From Deroplatys truncata (Eukaryota; Arthropoda; Insecta; Mantodea; Mantidae): DNA of 64,000 nucleotides. A program made the position numbers and the translations under genes. Positions 45,971 to 57,655 of this stretch are shown here, in pieces. Numbering within the stretch: position 1 is the first letter of the stretch; every line of letters starts with the position of its first letter. The stretch lies in assembly GCA_030765065.1 (NCBI GenBank), contig CM060990.1, positions 9,919,501 to 9,983,500 on the forward strand. The letters are read 5' to 3'. Below the pieces are notes generated by a model, which saw only the letters and a list, made by a program, of their open reading frames with translations, did no database searches and was not told the DNA's origin.

Positions 45971-47030
45971 AACAGTAGGGTGAGTATTCTCATCTGACCG
46001 GAGGCTTCAAGGTGGGAGTCAAGAAGTTTGAGTAGTATGCGAGCATAAGCCATCCTTTGCAAGGTACACAATACCGGGAGATCCCACAGCCCGCCATCTG
46101 CATCACAATACAAATATAATGTGCAAACAATCGAAATCCATCCGCACTGGAACCGGAAACTCAATTGTTGAGAGTAATGCTAATTCTCTTATCTTAAATA
46201 ATTAAATCTTTGTTATCTCACTCCCTAAACGTTTAGTTGGTTTGGTACACCTAAGTAATTGGTTCACATGCATAACGTTTCCATGGTAGGATTCTCCCTA
46301 ATCAGTTCCAGCCCTGGTGTGTACACAGTCGCGCAAATATAGCGACTTTAATAGGCATTTTCGGAATTAAAAATGTAATCAGGATAAATATATTTACACA
46401 TTCAATGGTTTCAGATATTCGGACGCTTTTATCTTCCTTAGTATTTAATTTGCATTTCATATGTTTCTCTTGGTACGTTGTTATTCTTGTACTCCCAATA
46501 CTTATTAGCATTTCAGAAATGTTCGTATCAATCCATGGCTTTCTACTCTATTTTACTCTTTTTGCAAAGATTGTGGGATGTTGCTTATTGTAGCTAGAGG
46601 TGCACCAAGTACTCGTAAGGTTATTGATTCAATCTGGTGGATTCGAGTGGGTGTTCACTTTCAAACCGTTAAAATGACGTGAGATGAATACCCGTGTAAT
46701 GCACGAAACATCTAAAATCATTATTACTAACTTCGACTTTTGGTAAAGGTTATGGTGTCCTTTATTAAGCTAAGGAATCTCTGTTAATTTAACAACTTTT
46801 AAAACAGTACTAAATAATCGGAGCAGAATAACTTGAAGAATGATTTGTACGCTTAAAGCGCATCAGTTCGGTGCATAGATATATTAGAAACAGACCTGTC
46901 TGTTGCTATCAAAAATATTGTTTTAGTTTGTTACAGCATACACTCGAGTTCTATTTATAACATCCTTATGATAAGTTGCTCTGTAAACGTCATTTATCGC
47001 GATCGGATTACTGAATCATGTGAACCACGC
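45971..47030. other. no gene seen
   Basis: AT-rich with short ORFs. Around 46,597-46,650 a weak tRNA-like motif (GGTTATTGATTCAATCTGG) occurs on the plus strand. Confidence 0.4.
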
Positions 47031-47300
47031 TGATGGAATTATATGCACCTATACCCCCGCCGCTGTAACGTTGCATTTGACAGCTAGCGTTTAAGTTGGT
47101 ACACTCGCGAAAAAACAGATGAAAAGCTTCAACCGTTTGACTTCCTAAGCCAATCACAAGGCAGCATTCCGAATGGTCGATGACAAAGTGGAACCGGAAG
47201 TAGATACGGCTCTGTTGCCGGATGTAACTATTCCCAACCACGTGCTTCAGTTTGTGAATCTCTAGCACGAGAGTCGAGTTGTTCATTGTTATTTATATTT
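47030..47300 (+). promoter_or_regulatory. promoter-like segment ahead of the helix-turn-helix ORF
   Basis: This segment is GC-richer than its flanks and clusters motifs known from animal promoters: CCAAT (47,152), an ETS-like ACCGGAAGT (47,191), a second CCGGATGT, and an E-box CACGTG (47,240). The downstream stretch 47,290-47,410 is extremely AT-rich. The ORF at 47,424 is in the right position to be served by it. The evidence is motif clustering only. Confidence 0.35.
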
Positions 47301-47423
47301 GTGGTTATTGTTTGATAATTTTGTTATTGTTCGTTTATACATATATATATTTATTTATATTTATCTATTTTATATATATATTTCATTCATATTATTTATT
47401 TAAACAAAAACTTAAGTGTGACA

Positions 47424-47876
47424 ATGTCTGAAAAACGACGCCGATCGCCGAGTGATGATTCACGAAGTGAAAATCCTTTGCGCCGAGGTGTGCCACTTAA
47501 CAGACAGGCATTGGAACTATTAAGGAGAACCCGGGAATTCTTTGAACAGGAAAAGGAGTATGTGAAGCTTCATGGCAATCCCTCTATTCCTGCTGATAAA
47601 GCCGTACAACGAACTGCAACAGCTGTTGGACTAAGCACGAGAACTGTTATTCACAAGGGAGTGAAACTCCAAGAGAAAGAGGATAAAATTCCTGAACCAT
47701 CTGGAACGCAACAGGTATTTCTATCAACTCCAGGGAAGAAAAGAAAGCAGCGTCGTCCAGTCACAAATCTTGATGCTTTCCAATTAGACGCCATACGTAG
47801 ACATATTTATGCCTATTATCATAGAAAGGAGTATCCAACCATACCAAAGCTGCTTATATCGCTTATTTTCAATTAA
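47424..47876 (+). CDS. truncated helix-turn-helix protein, DDE-transposase-associated N-terminal type
   Basis: I choose ATG at 47,424 (MSEKRRRSPSDD) over the in-frame GTG two codons earlier. The product would be about 150 residues. A basic, serine-rich start is followed by ALELLRRTREFFEQEKEY and a helix-turn-helix-like AVQRTATAVGLSTRTV (about residues 58-73), a basic linker (PGKKRKQRRPV), then NLDAFQLDAIRRHIYAYY and YPTIPKLL. This order resembles the N-terminal DNA-binding part of arthropod proteins that continue into a DDE_3-like endonuclease. Here the frame ends a few codons later at an AAT microsatellite and no catalytic part is visible. It may be a truncated transposon gene or the first exon of a host protein; no clear splice donor is seen. 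Confidence 0.5.
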   Translation: MSEKRRRSPSDDSRSENPLRRGVPLNRQALELLRRTREFFEQEKEYVKLHGNPSIPADKAVQRTATAVGLSTRTVIHKGVKLQEKEDKIPEPSGTQQVFLSTPGKKRKQRRPVTNLDAFQLDAIRRHIYAYYHRKEYPTIPKLLISLIFN

Positions 47877-47877
47877 C

Positions 47878-47920
<43 letters not shown>
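47877..47920 (+). repeat. AAT microsatellite
   Basis: About 15 perfect trinucleotide units directly after the truncated ORF. The antisense poly-leucine frame it creates (47,784-48,131) is an artefact. Confidence 0.97.
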
Positions 47921-47921
<1 letters not shown>

Positions 47922-49394
47922 GAAATAGTTATTATCCATTGCGTTCGCTACATTTTGTATGCGGCTTAGATACGATAGAAAGGAGAACAATGAGCTGTTG
48001 TTGTTTACTAGCCACTCTGGCAACGTCGCAACCACAATGTAGCCAACCTTACGCGAAGCCACACGAACTGTCAAGTGCAAAGATACAGCTCGAGTTGTTG
48101 TGCGGATTGGTTGAGGTACCTGACAGAGCATAGTAAATGCGAGATCAGTATTCGAGTCATGTTGTGTTCAATATGGAGATTGTAGCGATATCAGTTGAAA
48201 CAGTACCCGATAAGAATATGCAGGGTGGACCATTTAAGTTGAGATGGTACAAATAAGCGTTGTGGAAGGAAATGTCTTTAATAAAAGTTGCTTCATATTT
48301 TGGGGGAAAGTAATTGCCATCAGACGTGTTTTATTTGGAGGAGGTTGTGATGGTCATTTTAGGGTAAATTTTAATTGACTCTAATTGTAGGTTCCAATTT
48401 AAAAAACAGTTAAGTTGACCCTAAAATGTTGACCTTGTCCAGTTTTTCAACTGTCTCTTCTGTAATGTTCTCAACGTCACTTCACTAAAGTGAACTAGTT
48501 CAATTTCCCCGTCGCTTCAGTTCCCTTCTTGACATAGTGTTGTAATACAATACGTAGTCAATTCTTCCGGACGGTTCTCTCCTGCAGCAGCACCCATCAC
48601 AACCTCACTTGTAGAACCGCACTTGAAGTCGCACTCGCTTGTATAGCGAGGCTGATCCGGTGCCGTACAGTGCAGGGGGTGTAAGATTGTTGTTGGAAAA
48701 TTGCATGGGACTCTACTTCCTGATCTTGGGTTGAACGGTACAACCCCCCACTCCCCACCATAAGAAGAGCTAACCTCATAGTATATTCCCAACTGCAAGG
48801 AACGTGATGCCACAGCAATCGACGGACACGATATTCACCTTATGCGTTTCTTACGGACATGCAATTATGAGTCCGGCCCGTTGCAGAACACTCGTCAGAG
48901 ATTTGTGTATGTCTTTGTTGTCTGTAGAAGGGTGAGTGGTCACTTCTACCCGCGCTAGTCTCTTATGTGTGCCTTTTCTTACAAAGTCCCCTTTAGTTTC
49001 TCAATACTTTAAGAATAACACGCACATCTGCGTAAACAGCATGGGTTTCACGGGCATTTTCACGTTCGACAATACGTTATCCAAGTGGCCTCGTACGGTG
49101 CCCTGCCGACGCGGTACCCCCATTGTTCTATACAGTTAATTATTTAGGCTTCTCTAAACTTTCTGACAAAATGACCATTTCTTGCACATGTGTATCGCAG
49201 CTTTCTGACAAACCCCATTTAACTTCAACACATACTTTGCCGGACTTGGATTTAACCTTAAGTCACCTTTGCTTCTCTTGCTTACTACTCATTCATCAAA
49301 TTATTACACCGCTATCTTGCTTCTATTAATTTAGATATGACTGAAAGTTTTACGGTCATATGGGCCGTCACAATAGGAAATGGAATCTCCCACA
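47921..49394. other. mostly unassigned; includes one dispersed-repeat end
   Basis: 48,224-48,345 carries a dispersed repeat described separately. 48,520-48,830 is GC-richer, with 70-100-codon minus-strand frames in two overlapping phases and no domain. Nothing else recognised. Confidence 0.4.
48224..48345 (+). repeat. dispersed repeat D, copy 1 (possible DNA-transposon end)
   Basis: It starts CAGGGTGGACCATTTAAGTT and shares, in order, GGAAATGTCTTTAATAAAA and a TTTTGGGGGAA block with 57,654-57,765. The CAGGGTG-CCATTTAA start resembles a transposon terminus, but no partner end or duplication was found. Confidence 0.5.
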
Positions 49395-49452
49395 GAACCT
49401 TCTAGAATTATCTGGACACACGTTCTGGGTGAGGGGGAAGAAACTTCCAGAA
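49395..49452. promoter_or_regulatory. two heat-shock-element-like trimers
   Basis: GAACCTTCTAGAA (49,395-49,407) and GAAACTTCCAGAA (49,440-49,452) both fit the canonical GAAnnTTCnnGAA trimer exactly. Two within 60 bases is unlikely by chance in a window this size. A CpG-rich stretch follows (49,480-49,560, GCCGAGCGAGAGCG), but I find no TATA box in a suitable place and no heat-shock ORF downstream or upstream. It could be a promoter remnant or a regulatory element of a distant gene. Confidence 0.4.
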
Positions 49453-52400
49453 AGCTCTGGCTATCTGCCGATAGTGCTTCCGATGTTTACGCCGAGCGAG
49501 AGCGTTGCTTATCTCTGTTTATCTCCGACTTGGCGGCGCGGACTTCACGATAACCTTGAGTCATAGCAGCTGCGTCACAATGTACATGTATGATGTCGAA
49601 GCACATGACATTTTAGTGGCAATGGACATTAATCGCGTGGGAGGAACACGATAAAAAGAAATTCTTAGAAGCGCTTTTAGTTGCTCGTTTATTCAGAATG
49701 CAGCTGTATTTTCCAAATTGTTTTGAATTATATATCTCTGTGTTTAATTTCTGGTGTATGAAACTTGGTGTACATTTTCCATTATACTAATTAATTGACC
49801 TCCATTCTATCTCCTTTCCGCCCTACTATCAATAATTGCTCACCTGAAGTTACACTTAGAACTTACGTCTGCCATTAATATCCCCAAAATATATTAAATT
49901 TGGTAGAAAACTTAGAATAAAAAGCTTGTTCAAATGTATCTACCTAAATCAGCATAGGAAACACTAAACTTGTTCATTAATATGCATAAAGGGAATGTAT
50001 CTGCTACTCATGTAAGTAATATTTTACGGAAAGACGTTTTCTCTTCGTGTATTTTTTTCCTAAGCGCAATGCTTAAGGTGAAACTAAAGCTTTATTTCTT
50101 CATATTTTACTTATAAACGAAAAGCTAAGTGTATCGTATAATTCCACTGTCACTGAAACAAAAAAGTATATCTATATTTCAAATTTTCAATTGATGAGCG
50201 TTTCTACGTAACAAAGGGTGTAACAACATAACTTGTGTACCATGTTTAAATGATGAAAGATAGCAGCAATTATTACACCTATCGTTACAACGTGTACGCC
50301 ATTGTACTCCTGGCAATCTCCATGGATAGTAGCACCCAGCTGGCACATCTTTTCTGTTCCTAACATCACTGACATCCATGTTTTACAGCGTATTTAACAT
50401 ACTTATTTATGTATTCCGTGTATAAGTTCAATAAAATACTTAGATGCTTAAGGAATCCAAATCTCTGAAATACCATGTTTTTTGTATTACGAATAATAAT
50501 TGTGTTGGTGCGTACAGTTGATTCGTGCACCTTGTGTTCCTGTAAAGGAAGGAACCTTCTTCTGTTCATCGAGGGGACTAGAGATTCTCCCTCTTGTACA
50601 AGTGTTTCTATCGAATTGACATCATTATCCGAAGAAGAAGAAGATTACTTCAATTTTATATTTGTTTAGAGCATTAGTTAGCGCAAATGTACATTTCTTT
50701 AACAAACAACAAAAAATACTTTGCTATCGTTATTATTCACTAATGGCCGCCATATGACTGTTAAGGAAGGAAACAGGCATCTTGGTACACATAACACAGA
50801 GACAGTCTTTCTGTAAAAACCTCACACGTTACGTTTATATAAAATGTTTGCAGACCACATAAGGTTTTGGAATTCAACTGCAAGTTTATATTCTTGTGAA
50901 ACGAAAAATAGCCTAATAGCCTTGAAGGGCAAAGGCCTCCTAACAAACAGCGAAAACTCATTATTACTAACGTGGAGAGCTACTTCACGTTAGGCAATAC
51001 TTTTTTGAGACGGAAAACGCGGATTACTTTTCGTATGTAAGTAAAGTTGGTGTAAATTAAAGGCGATATCACACCATCTCAAAGTAACGCTGAATTTCAT
51101 ATTATACATATATACTTTTTAATTAAGTAGAGTGGCTTTTAAGACTTTTTAACGCCATGAAGAATGCCTACAATACGTATAAGCTCGAGTTAATCTGCAG
51201 AGTTTCCGCCTTTGCATCGCATTTCAAACCCAGTACAGCAACGTGGGAATTTCCTCGTTCTAAAGAAAAGAACACTTATGTTTACAAACTGACAAATGCA
51301 GCTTCTATAGAACAGGGTGGTTTAAAATTAATATCAGTTAAGGAACCCATAGTTGAAATTTGGCAACATTTTAAAAAAATTAAAAAATGTTTTTATGTTC
51401 AAACAGTAACCGTGAACCTTTAGTTTCAGTCACATACTATGGTTTTTGCTCTCACAGTCCTTCAACACGTGACCGTTTAAATGCCCAAGATCACACGGCC
51501 TGATGCTCTGTATTTATTTCCAGTACCTTTTACTCGGCTTTGGTTTTTCTTACACGTTTCCATGCAGTGCAGTTTGTTACCAATCATGTTCACATTTTCA
51601 GCAAACATTCGGAGAGAGTGAAGTTAAGAAACTGGCGTCTGCTACACTTTTAAATTGCTCAAGATAAGGCATAATTTATTTTACCAACAAGGATGAACTT
51701 GCAAAAATTATATTTAAGCGTTTAATTTTTTCTGAAACTAGTATAATACTGAAAAAACTATATATTTCAGTTTCATGTATTAGTATTTAAATAACATTGT
51801 ATTTTTTTATTTTTTCTAAATTCCTATATCCGATGGTCTAAAATACCTAATTAATTACCATTATAAAAGTGTTATCTCAGTAAATATTAAAGATATCTGT
51901 GTGAAATTAAAGTCACACTTATAGATGTGATAGAGCAGTATGTGCCAATATTTTGAAAACTATTAGATAAAAAGCTCAAGATTTAGAAAGTTCGCCCTTA
52001 AGTAATAATGTCAAGGCTTCTTTAGAAATCCAAGTGTGACCTAGGGGACTAATTGAAGTTAAGTAATCTCTCGCTTTACCTCAGTAACCTTGTAACCTTA
52101 ACACCGTTCGTGCCAAAGATTTATCCTAGCCAATACTGTTTACTGTACTAGGGCAGAACAGTTGACGATAAAGTTCTGGCAGATTCCTTTGTTAATTCAA
52201 GGAGAGGATTGCAACGTTGTTGGACCTTGCTGGTTGGGATGGGGGAGCGGGAAGCGATTGGTACATTTTTACAAAAAGTTATGCAGCTCAGATCGGAGTA
52301 TGAGGAAGAGGGACAAGGGTGGGAGGTGGAGAATTAATGGCCTAGGGGCGGATATTTGTTTGTTTTGTAAACAATAGCGTGTGCTTCTTAACTAGTTATT

Positions 52401-53639
52401 TTTGTTCTTCTATTTTGTTTGTGTGATTTTTGTTGTTAGTTTCTCTGATTTTTTTCTTTTCTTTCCGATTCTTATCAAATATCATTAACTGTGAAGTTCA
52501 GTGTGATGAATATAGACTGAAAATATGAACCGCAGTGTATTATGTAAGCACGTACGGTCTATCTGACCCTTGCGAGTTTGAGCGAGTAAAACGTTTAAGG
52601 CCAATAAATACACCGCTCTACTTTACTGTCGCCACCTACAAGCACGCAACGGGACATACATTTGGTAAAGCTTTCACTTCTACCACCCACAGCAGAACAC
52701 CTGCGGTTTAGAAAGATGCAGCGAAACACTGTCCAAATTAATGCAGAGCTTCCCCTATAATGTAGAAAACAGCGGAACACCTCTCCAAATACAATATTTG
52801 CTCCTTTATGCCTATTCATGGCTCACAAAACAGCCCAAAAGTGTTTCTACAGATGCTCATACGATGAGCCGACATAGCCGGTTACCGGATTCCCTTGGAT
52901 GCCTTGCAACATAGAAACAATTATTTGGAATAATCCCGGAAATTCTTTCTGTTTATAGTGTTTTCAAACCGCTATGTTTGTTTCTTCATTTTTATACTCA
53001 AATAGAAAACCTTGTTTATCAATAATTATGCTACTCCACTCTATTACGAGAAAACAACGAAAGTCTGAACTGGAGAAGTGCAGTCTCTTAATCCCTATTT
53101 TTGACCTGGATTTTCTTTTGGAATGCAGATCCTTATTCTATCTTCACCCTAATCTATACTTAGCGGATGGAGTAGAGGACGGAGGTCAAGAAGCCTTTGG
53201 GCTGTAATTGGCAAAGAAAGTATAATTTCAATAACGGCAGCGGTATGTCAAGCAAAACTTAAATAAAACACCAAGACGCTCACATGAAAACTACAGAATA
53301 TGAGTGCAATACTCTGCTAAATTTCTAGCAAAATACCGGCATTGAGGACACTCTGTACAAAAATATTAAAATATAAATGGTTTTTTTCCAATCAATGAAT
53401 AGAGAATGCTTTACGTCATAATTACACTAACTTAGATTTTAATCTTTGAAGTAGTTAAAATCTCACTAAAAGTAGTAGTAGTAGTAGTGGTGGTATTTAT
53501 TAAGTATTTAGTATTACATTAATTGCATAACACAGTTGCATGGGTCATAAGACCGTACATGCTCTCTAGATAAATACCTGGTCTGTATACGTGACTTGCA
53601 GTATCAACCAGAAAACAACTATTTTTTTACAATCACCGC
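49453..53639. other. no gene seen
   Basis: About 4.2 kb, AT-rich, with ORFs up to 88 codons and no domain. At 52,690-52,800 a CAGCGGAACACC-like motif recurs three times near a 17-base match to the Polinton terminus, listed separately. Confidence 0.45.
52747..52763. repeat. 17-base match to the Polinton right terminus
   Basis: AGCTTCCCCTATAATGT here is identical to 17,511-17,527, 6 bases inside the end of the Polinton. Flanking similarity is weak (GCAGAGCTT against GCGCAGCTT), and the last bases TGCTACT are not present. Confidence 0.5.
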
Positions 53640-53705
53640 ACTATATACATACATACATACATACATACATATAAAATTGAAAAAAACCACACTGAATCAC
53701 ACACT

Positions 53706-53761
<56 letters not shown>
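53640..53761 (+). repeat. CATA and CA microsatellites
   Basis: (CATA)n at about 53,645-53,671 and (CA)n at 53,708-53,761. They lie just 3' of the minus-strand LINE fragment. A long plus-strand frame across this tract (53,596-54,384) is antisense to that LINE and is not a gene. Confidence 0.95.
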
Positions 53762-53763
<2 letters not shown>

Positions 53764-53804
53764 CGCGCACAAGTACTCAAGCACCACATATGTTTAAAGA
53801 AAAA

Positions 53805-54384
53805 TTACATAAACACCTTATCTCTTAGTACACGTACTTCCATTAAGTATGTGCCCAAGCTTGGCCAGTTTTGGCTGTTTAGAATCATGTCCCAGCATGC
53901 TGTCCTCCGTCTGTTGGAAGCCAAAAATACTTCCGGTAATAGTTTTTTCCTAATACCCTCCGTCTGCACGCATGCTGCCAAAATATGCGTCCAGACTTCT
54001 TGTTCCCCGCATAATGGGCAAATCCTCCTGCCATCGTTATCAACAATCTTGCGAGCTTTCCACCCTCCCAACCTAAGCCATGCTATTCCAGTCCTCTGTT
54101 TTATACTCAATTCCAAAATATATGTTTCCTTACCCCACCTAGTTTTTATTTCATTTTGTAGCTCCAATGTTGATCTTTGTCTACATTCAGATTCGATTTT
54201 CTGCCTGTTTATATCGCATAGTCGTCTTTTGACCTTTCTTACGGCACTGTGTGTATTTTCATTACCCTTTTGCCAGATATCATTTAAGCCAATTTTTGAT
54301 AATTCGCGTTGCAACCCCGCCGCCCACCATTTTGGATGCCCTATGTTGTTTGTATGTAGCACTGATACCACCTGGTGTTTCTAG
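53805..54384 (-). pseudogene. LINE ORF2 C-terminal fragment with zinc-finger-like motif
   Basis: The 188-codon minus-strand frame is uninterrupted and covers the region after the reverse transcriptase core. GLQRELSKIGLNDIW is followed by RTGIAWLRLGGWK and then RICPLCGEQEVWTHILAAC, a C-x2-C...H...C pattern seen at the C-terminus of many arthropod LINE ORF2 proteins. It ends in ...LRDKVFM then stop. The core enzyme, endonuclease and ORF1 are absent, so this is a 5'-truncated copy, probably ending near 54,385. The uninterrupted frame suggests it is younger than the LINE at 23,940. Clade uncertain (Jockey/CR1-like). Confidence 0.7.
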
Positions 54385-55699
54385 GTAGTGGGATTCTATC
54401 TCTTATCTCAAGTTATACAAGACTTAGTCAAAGTCTGCAATTGAAATGGATAAATTGTTACCTTATTAAAGCGCTTGAGCGTTTCTGTGAGAGAAGCTAC
54501 CGAGATTTATAGGAGTACCACATACGGAACTCGGTCGCTCAGCAATGGCTGGAGGCAAAGGCTAAAGCCAGGATAGTGTTCAAACCTTCCCCTCTTTCTC
54601 TGCCGCTCCCAACTTTTTTCATTATTTTTTGTCAAAATGCAATTGAATAATCGAGAGAATTGGAGGTGATGGCGAAGCCCAGAGGCAAACTGGCGAGCTT
54701 GGCTACACAGAACCTCACCCCTTCCATTACCAACTCCTGTCCTTTGTCAGCGACGTAATTGCGGCAACAACAAAAGCGTTTCAATTTACGCATTGAAGGT
54801 TTTTGTTTCAACTTTATTTTCAGTTCCTTTTGTTGCCCTAATGAGAACCTTCTGTTGGTCTAACCTTTGGATTTGGTTAAACTTTATTTCTACCATGGAC
54901 TCCTAGATGCTGAGATAAACGTTATCCTGGTAGTCGTAGTTGTTAAACAATGGCTTTCCATGTCCAAGGTTGCGGACACAATCTTGTCCAATATTTCTTT
55001 CCTTTGTAAAATAAAATGTATTACTGTTATTACTATTATTATTTATTCACAAAGTTGAACAAAACTTGCAAGTTTTTCTTATCCTACTCTCAAACGAAGG
55101 TGCTTTGTTTGTGAGGAAACATTGAGGTTTACAAAGTGTATCCTACGAAAAGGAGTGAAACATTCAGTAATACACAGTGGAAGAATGTAGGTAAAACTAT
55201 TCTACATTCGGTCATGTAAGCTTAATGTTGCAAGCTTTACTTGTTTGTATTATCCTCGTTATTAGGCCTAACCACTTAGGATGTAGTACATATCTGGACC
55301 AAATGTGTTGTGAACAGCCACATCATAAAATGTCTGAGAGGCGAGGCTATATCAGAGAAGTTTTCAATGCTTTGCAATTATCTAGGGCAGAGGTGCGAAA
55401 ACGTGACTCGCGAGTCATTTTGACCTGCAGGCGCACGTTCCTTCTCTGCAACCGTCCGTTTGATTTTCACATGCTGCCGTGCTCGCCATCCTTGATCTAG
55501 GGTACTTGTACCTTACCTTCATCACTTAAATATTTAACCATATCCAAAAGGGTTTTCTGTATTGCAGTTATCTGTGCTTCCCATGTTAATAAAACTACTT
55601 CAAGAAAATATTATATACCGCGTGAGTTTTCTCATCCTGCGGTGGATTGGTAACTAGGCAACCCTTCATGCGAAATGCAGTTGTGACGCCGCATCCACC
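54385..55699. other. no gene; possible hAT-like end
   Basis: 55,387-55,425 reads CAGAGGTGCGAAAACGTGAC and CTCGCGAGTCA, similar to the ends of animal hAT elements (CAG.GGTG...CTCGCGAG). No transposase was found beside it. The rest is unassigned. Confidence 0.3.
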
Positions 55700-55795
55700 A
55701 GCCCACTGATCAGGACAACTGTGATGCTCTAATAGCGCAATGGTTAGCATATGGAACATCATGGGGAAGGTCGAAATCCAAATCACGCCCCCGAA
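55700..55795 (+). mobile_element. tRNA-like SINE head
   Basis: TAGCGCAATGGTTAGCATATG fits the A box well and GGTCGAAATCC the B box, about 25 bases apart. The arms do not pair into a cloverleaf and no CCA or T-run terminator follows closely, so I read it as a SINE head and not a functional tRNA gene. Confidence 0.5.
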
Positions 55796-55972
55796 TAAAT
55801 GAGTTGTCTTAATTCATTTCTTGCATTTATTTATGATACTCCTGAAAGCATATTCTAACAACTGACAATTTGTGTTTTAATGAAATTCACATAATTAAAC
55901 TAATTAAGTGACGCGATATTTCCATGCCAAACTATCAGTACTCGTTAAATTTATTAAACATAAAAAGTACCT

Positions 55973-56060
55973 TCAAGTGACAGTATTTGAACCTGGGACC
56001 TTCAACACAGAAGGCTGTTCACACTGTTGTGCTTCGAGCGCAGGACATTGCATGCCCACC
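55973..56060 (-). mobile_element. tRNA-like SINE head
   Basis: Minus strand: AGGTCCCAGGTTCAAATACT as a B-box region with a degraded A-box region upstream (CGAAGCACAACAGTGTGAAC). Not a complete tRNA. Confidence 0.4.
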
Positions 56061-56883
56061 CGTGTAAAATAGTCATTTCGGCGAAATTAATACGACGGGA
56101 TGCAGTGTTTACGGCATAGTCTGTACAGCACCAGGACTGCGTAACTTCTCAATCCGCAGGCTGAGAAGACTCATCCGGTATATTAGGAAGCATTAAAATA
56201 TGAAAATTTCCTCAAATTGGCTTCACTTCGTGTATTAAAGGCTGCAGGTTACGCAGCAACAATGTGAAGAATGTTTTCACTTTCATCATGGAGAAAGCTC
56301 TTCATCTTGTGGTTTACTATTTTAATTCAAATAAACAGTGCAGCTCTCTGTGACATAATATTTGAATTTAAGTGCTGGAAACCTTTCAGACACATTCTGT
56401 CTTCTAGTTGAAAATAAGTGGAAAGGATATAAATTTGCTTTCCAAATGTGACCAACTCTTCTCCGTTTCCCTATATGAGATCACTGATTATATTTAAAGT
56501 CCTGTCGTATTTTGCTCAAAGTAATCAAAAGGATTCGTTGAATATTATTTGACCTAATCTGACCATGTTCTAGATTCTTATGTCCTCCTAGACGACACGC
56601 CTATGTTGCTATGTAGAAACGTATTATATAGATGCCTCTTAACGCATGCAGCAACCCCCCCTCAAAGACCTCACCGTAATATGTAATGAAAGTCTTAATA
56701 CCGGAACTGCTGAGACCAGCATTCAGCCTTAACAAAGCATGCTGGTTATCGAACCTTGTTTGAGTGATTATTATATTTGTACGCGTAGAGACTGTTTGTA
56801 GGAAAGTCCAGAGTTAATTTCTGAACCAGGTTTAGTTTTCAGATTTCATTACATGCCCCAAACGTTTATGCAGTAACACAAGC
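56061..56883. other. no gene seen
   Basis: AT-rich; nothing recognised on either strand. Confidence 0.5.
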
Positions 56884-57185
56884 GTCGCCCTCCGTGGTCT
56901 AGACGTACCATACTAGCCTCCAGTTCCTGACGTCGGGGATTCATACCCGGTGGAGGCGATGGATTATTTTCGGCCGTAAAACTCCTTAGCTTGGCTTCCT
57001 TCCGAAGGGAGTAAAACCGGTGATCGCGTGTTGTATATTTACGGCACGTAAGAGAACCTCAAGCTGATAAAGAGGCCTCTGAGCAAAATTTCCGTTCTTT
57101 CACGCCCAATATAGAATGGGACACTAAGAACCATGGTATTTGAAGACTGTGCATAAATAAAACTCAAATTAAATCAGTAATACAA
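56884..57185 (+). mobile_element. tRNA-derived SINE, family S1
   Basis: Complete-looking plus-strand copy. The head reads CCGTGGTCTAGACGTACCAT and GTCGGGGATTCATACCCGG. The body carries CTTCCTTCCGAAGGGAG, ACGGCACGTAAGAGAACC and GATAAAGAGGCC. The tail reads GGGACACTAAGAACCATGG and CATAAATAAAACTC. Confidence 0.85.
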
Positions 57186-57414
57186 GCCTGTGATCTCATC
57201 ATTACTGATTCTTAGTTCCACAGAGTAAAACAAACATCTCCTTAAGTAATACCAACGACTCCCTGCTTCGGTTTTCTAATATTCTTCCACCAAGCAAATG
57301 TATACATCATGTGAGTAGTAATCAATCAAATATTGTATTGATCTCAGAATTCCTGTGATTCACAACTTAGAGGGAACCTAAACTGGAAGGTTGAATCAGA
57401 CTTGAAAAGTTAAT

Positions 57415-57495
57415 GCCATTGCTCGGACTCGATCTAGAAGTCTTCGGTTTTCGGTGCCGATGCTCTATCGTTGAAACTATTATGGCGAGAGAACC
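57415..57495 (-). mobile_element. tRNA-like SINE head
   Basis: Minus strand: AGTTTCAACGATAGAGCATC as A-box region and CTAGATCGAGTCCGAGCAAT as B-box region. Flanks do not extend it to a known body in this window. Confidence 0.45.
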
Positions 57496-57610
57496 GTAAG
57501 CGCATTAAACCTTCTCGTCGGATTCGATTTACCCGGTAAACCATTAAAAGGACCTAAATTATTTGAAATATGTTGCAAGCTGTGGTTAAGTAATAAAGCC
57601 TGGAAACATA

Positions 57611-57611
<1 letters not shown>

Positions 57612-57649
<38 letters not shown>

Positions 57650-57655
57650 CATACA
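57612..57655 (+). repeat. AT and CATA microsatellites
   Basis: (AT)n at 57,612-57,645 followed by a few CATA units, ending directly at repeat D copy 2. Confidence 0.95.

Noticed and set aside
47784-48131. 115-codon minus-strand ORF with a poly-leucine run
   Set aside because: The leucines come from the AAT microsatellite; no domain.
53596-54384. 262-codon plus-strand ORF
   Set aside because: It begins in CATA and CA microsatellites and is then antisense to a clear LINE ORF2 C-terminal fragment.
55700-57495. Functional tRNA genes
   Set aside because: A- and B-box motifs are present but no complete cloverleaf, anticodon arm or terminator; they are SINE heads.
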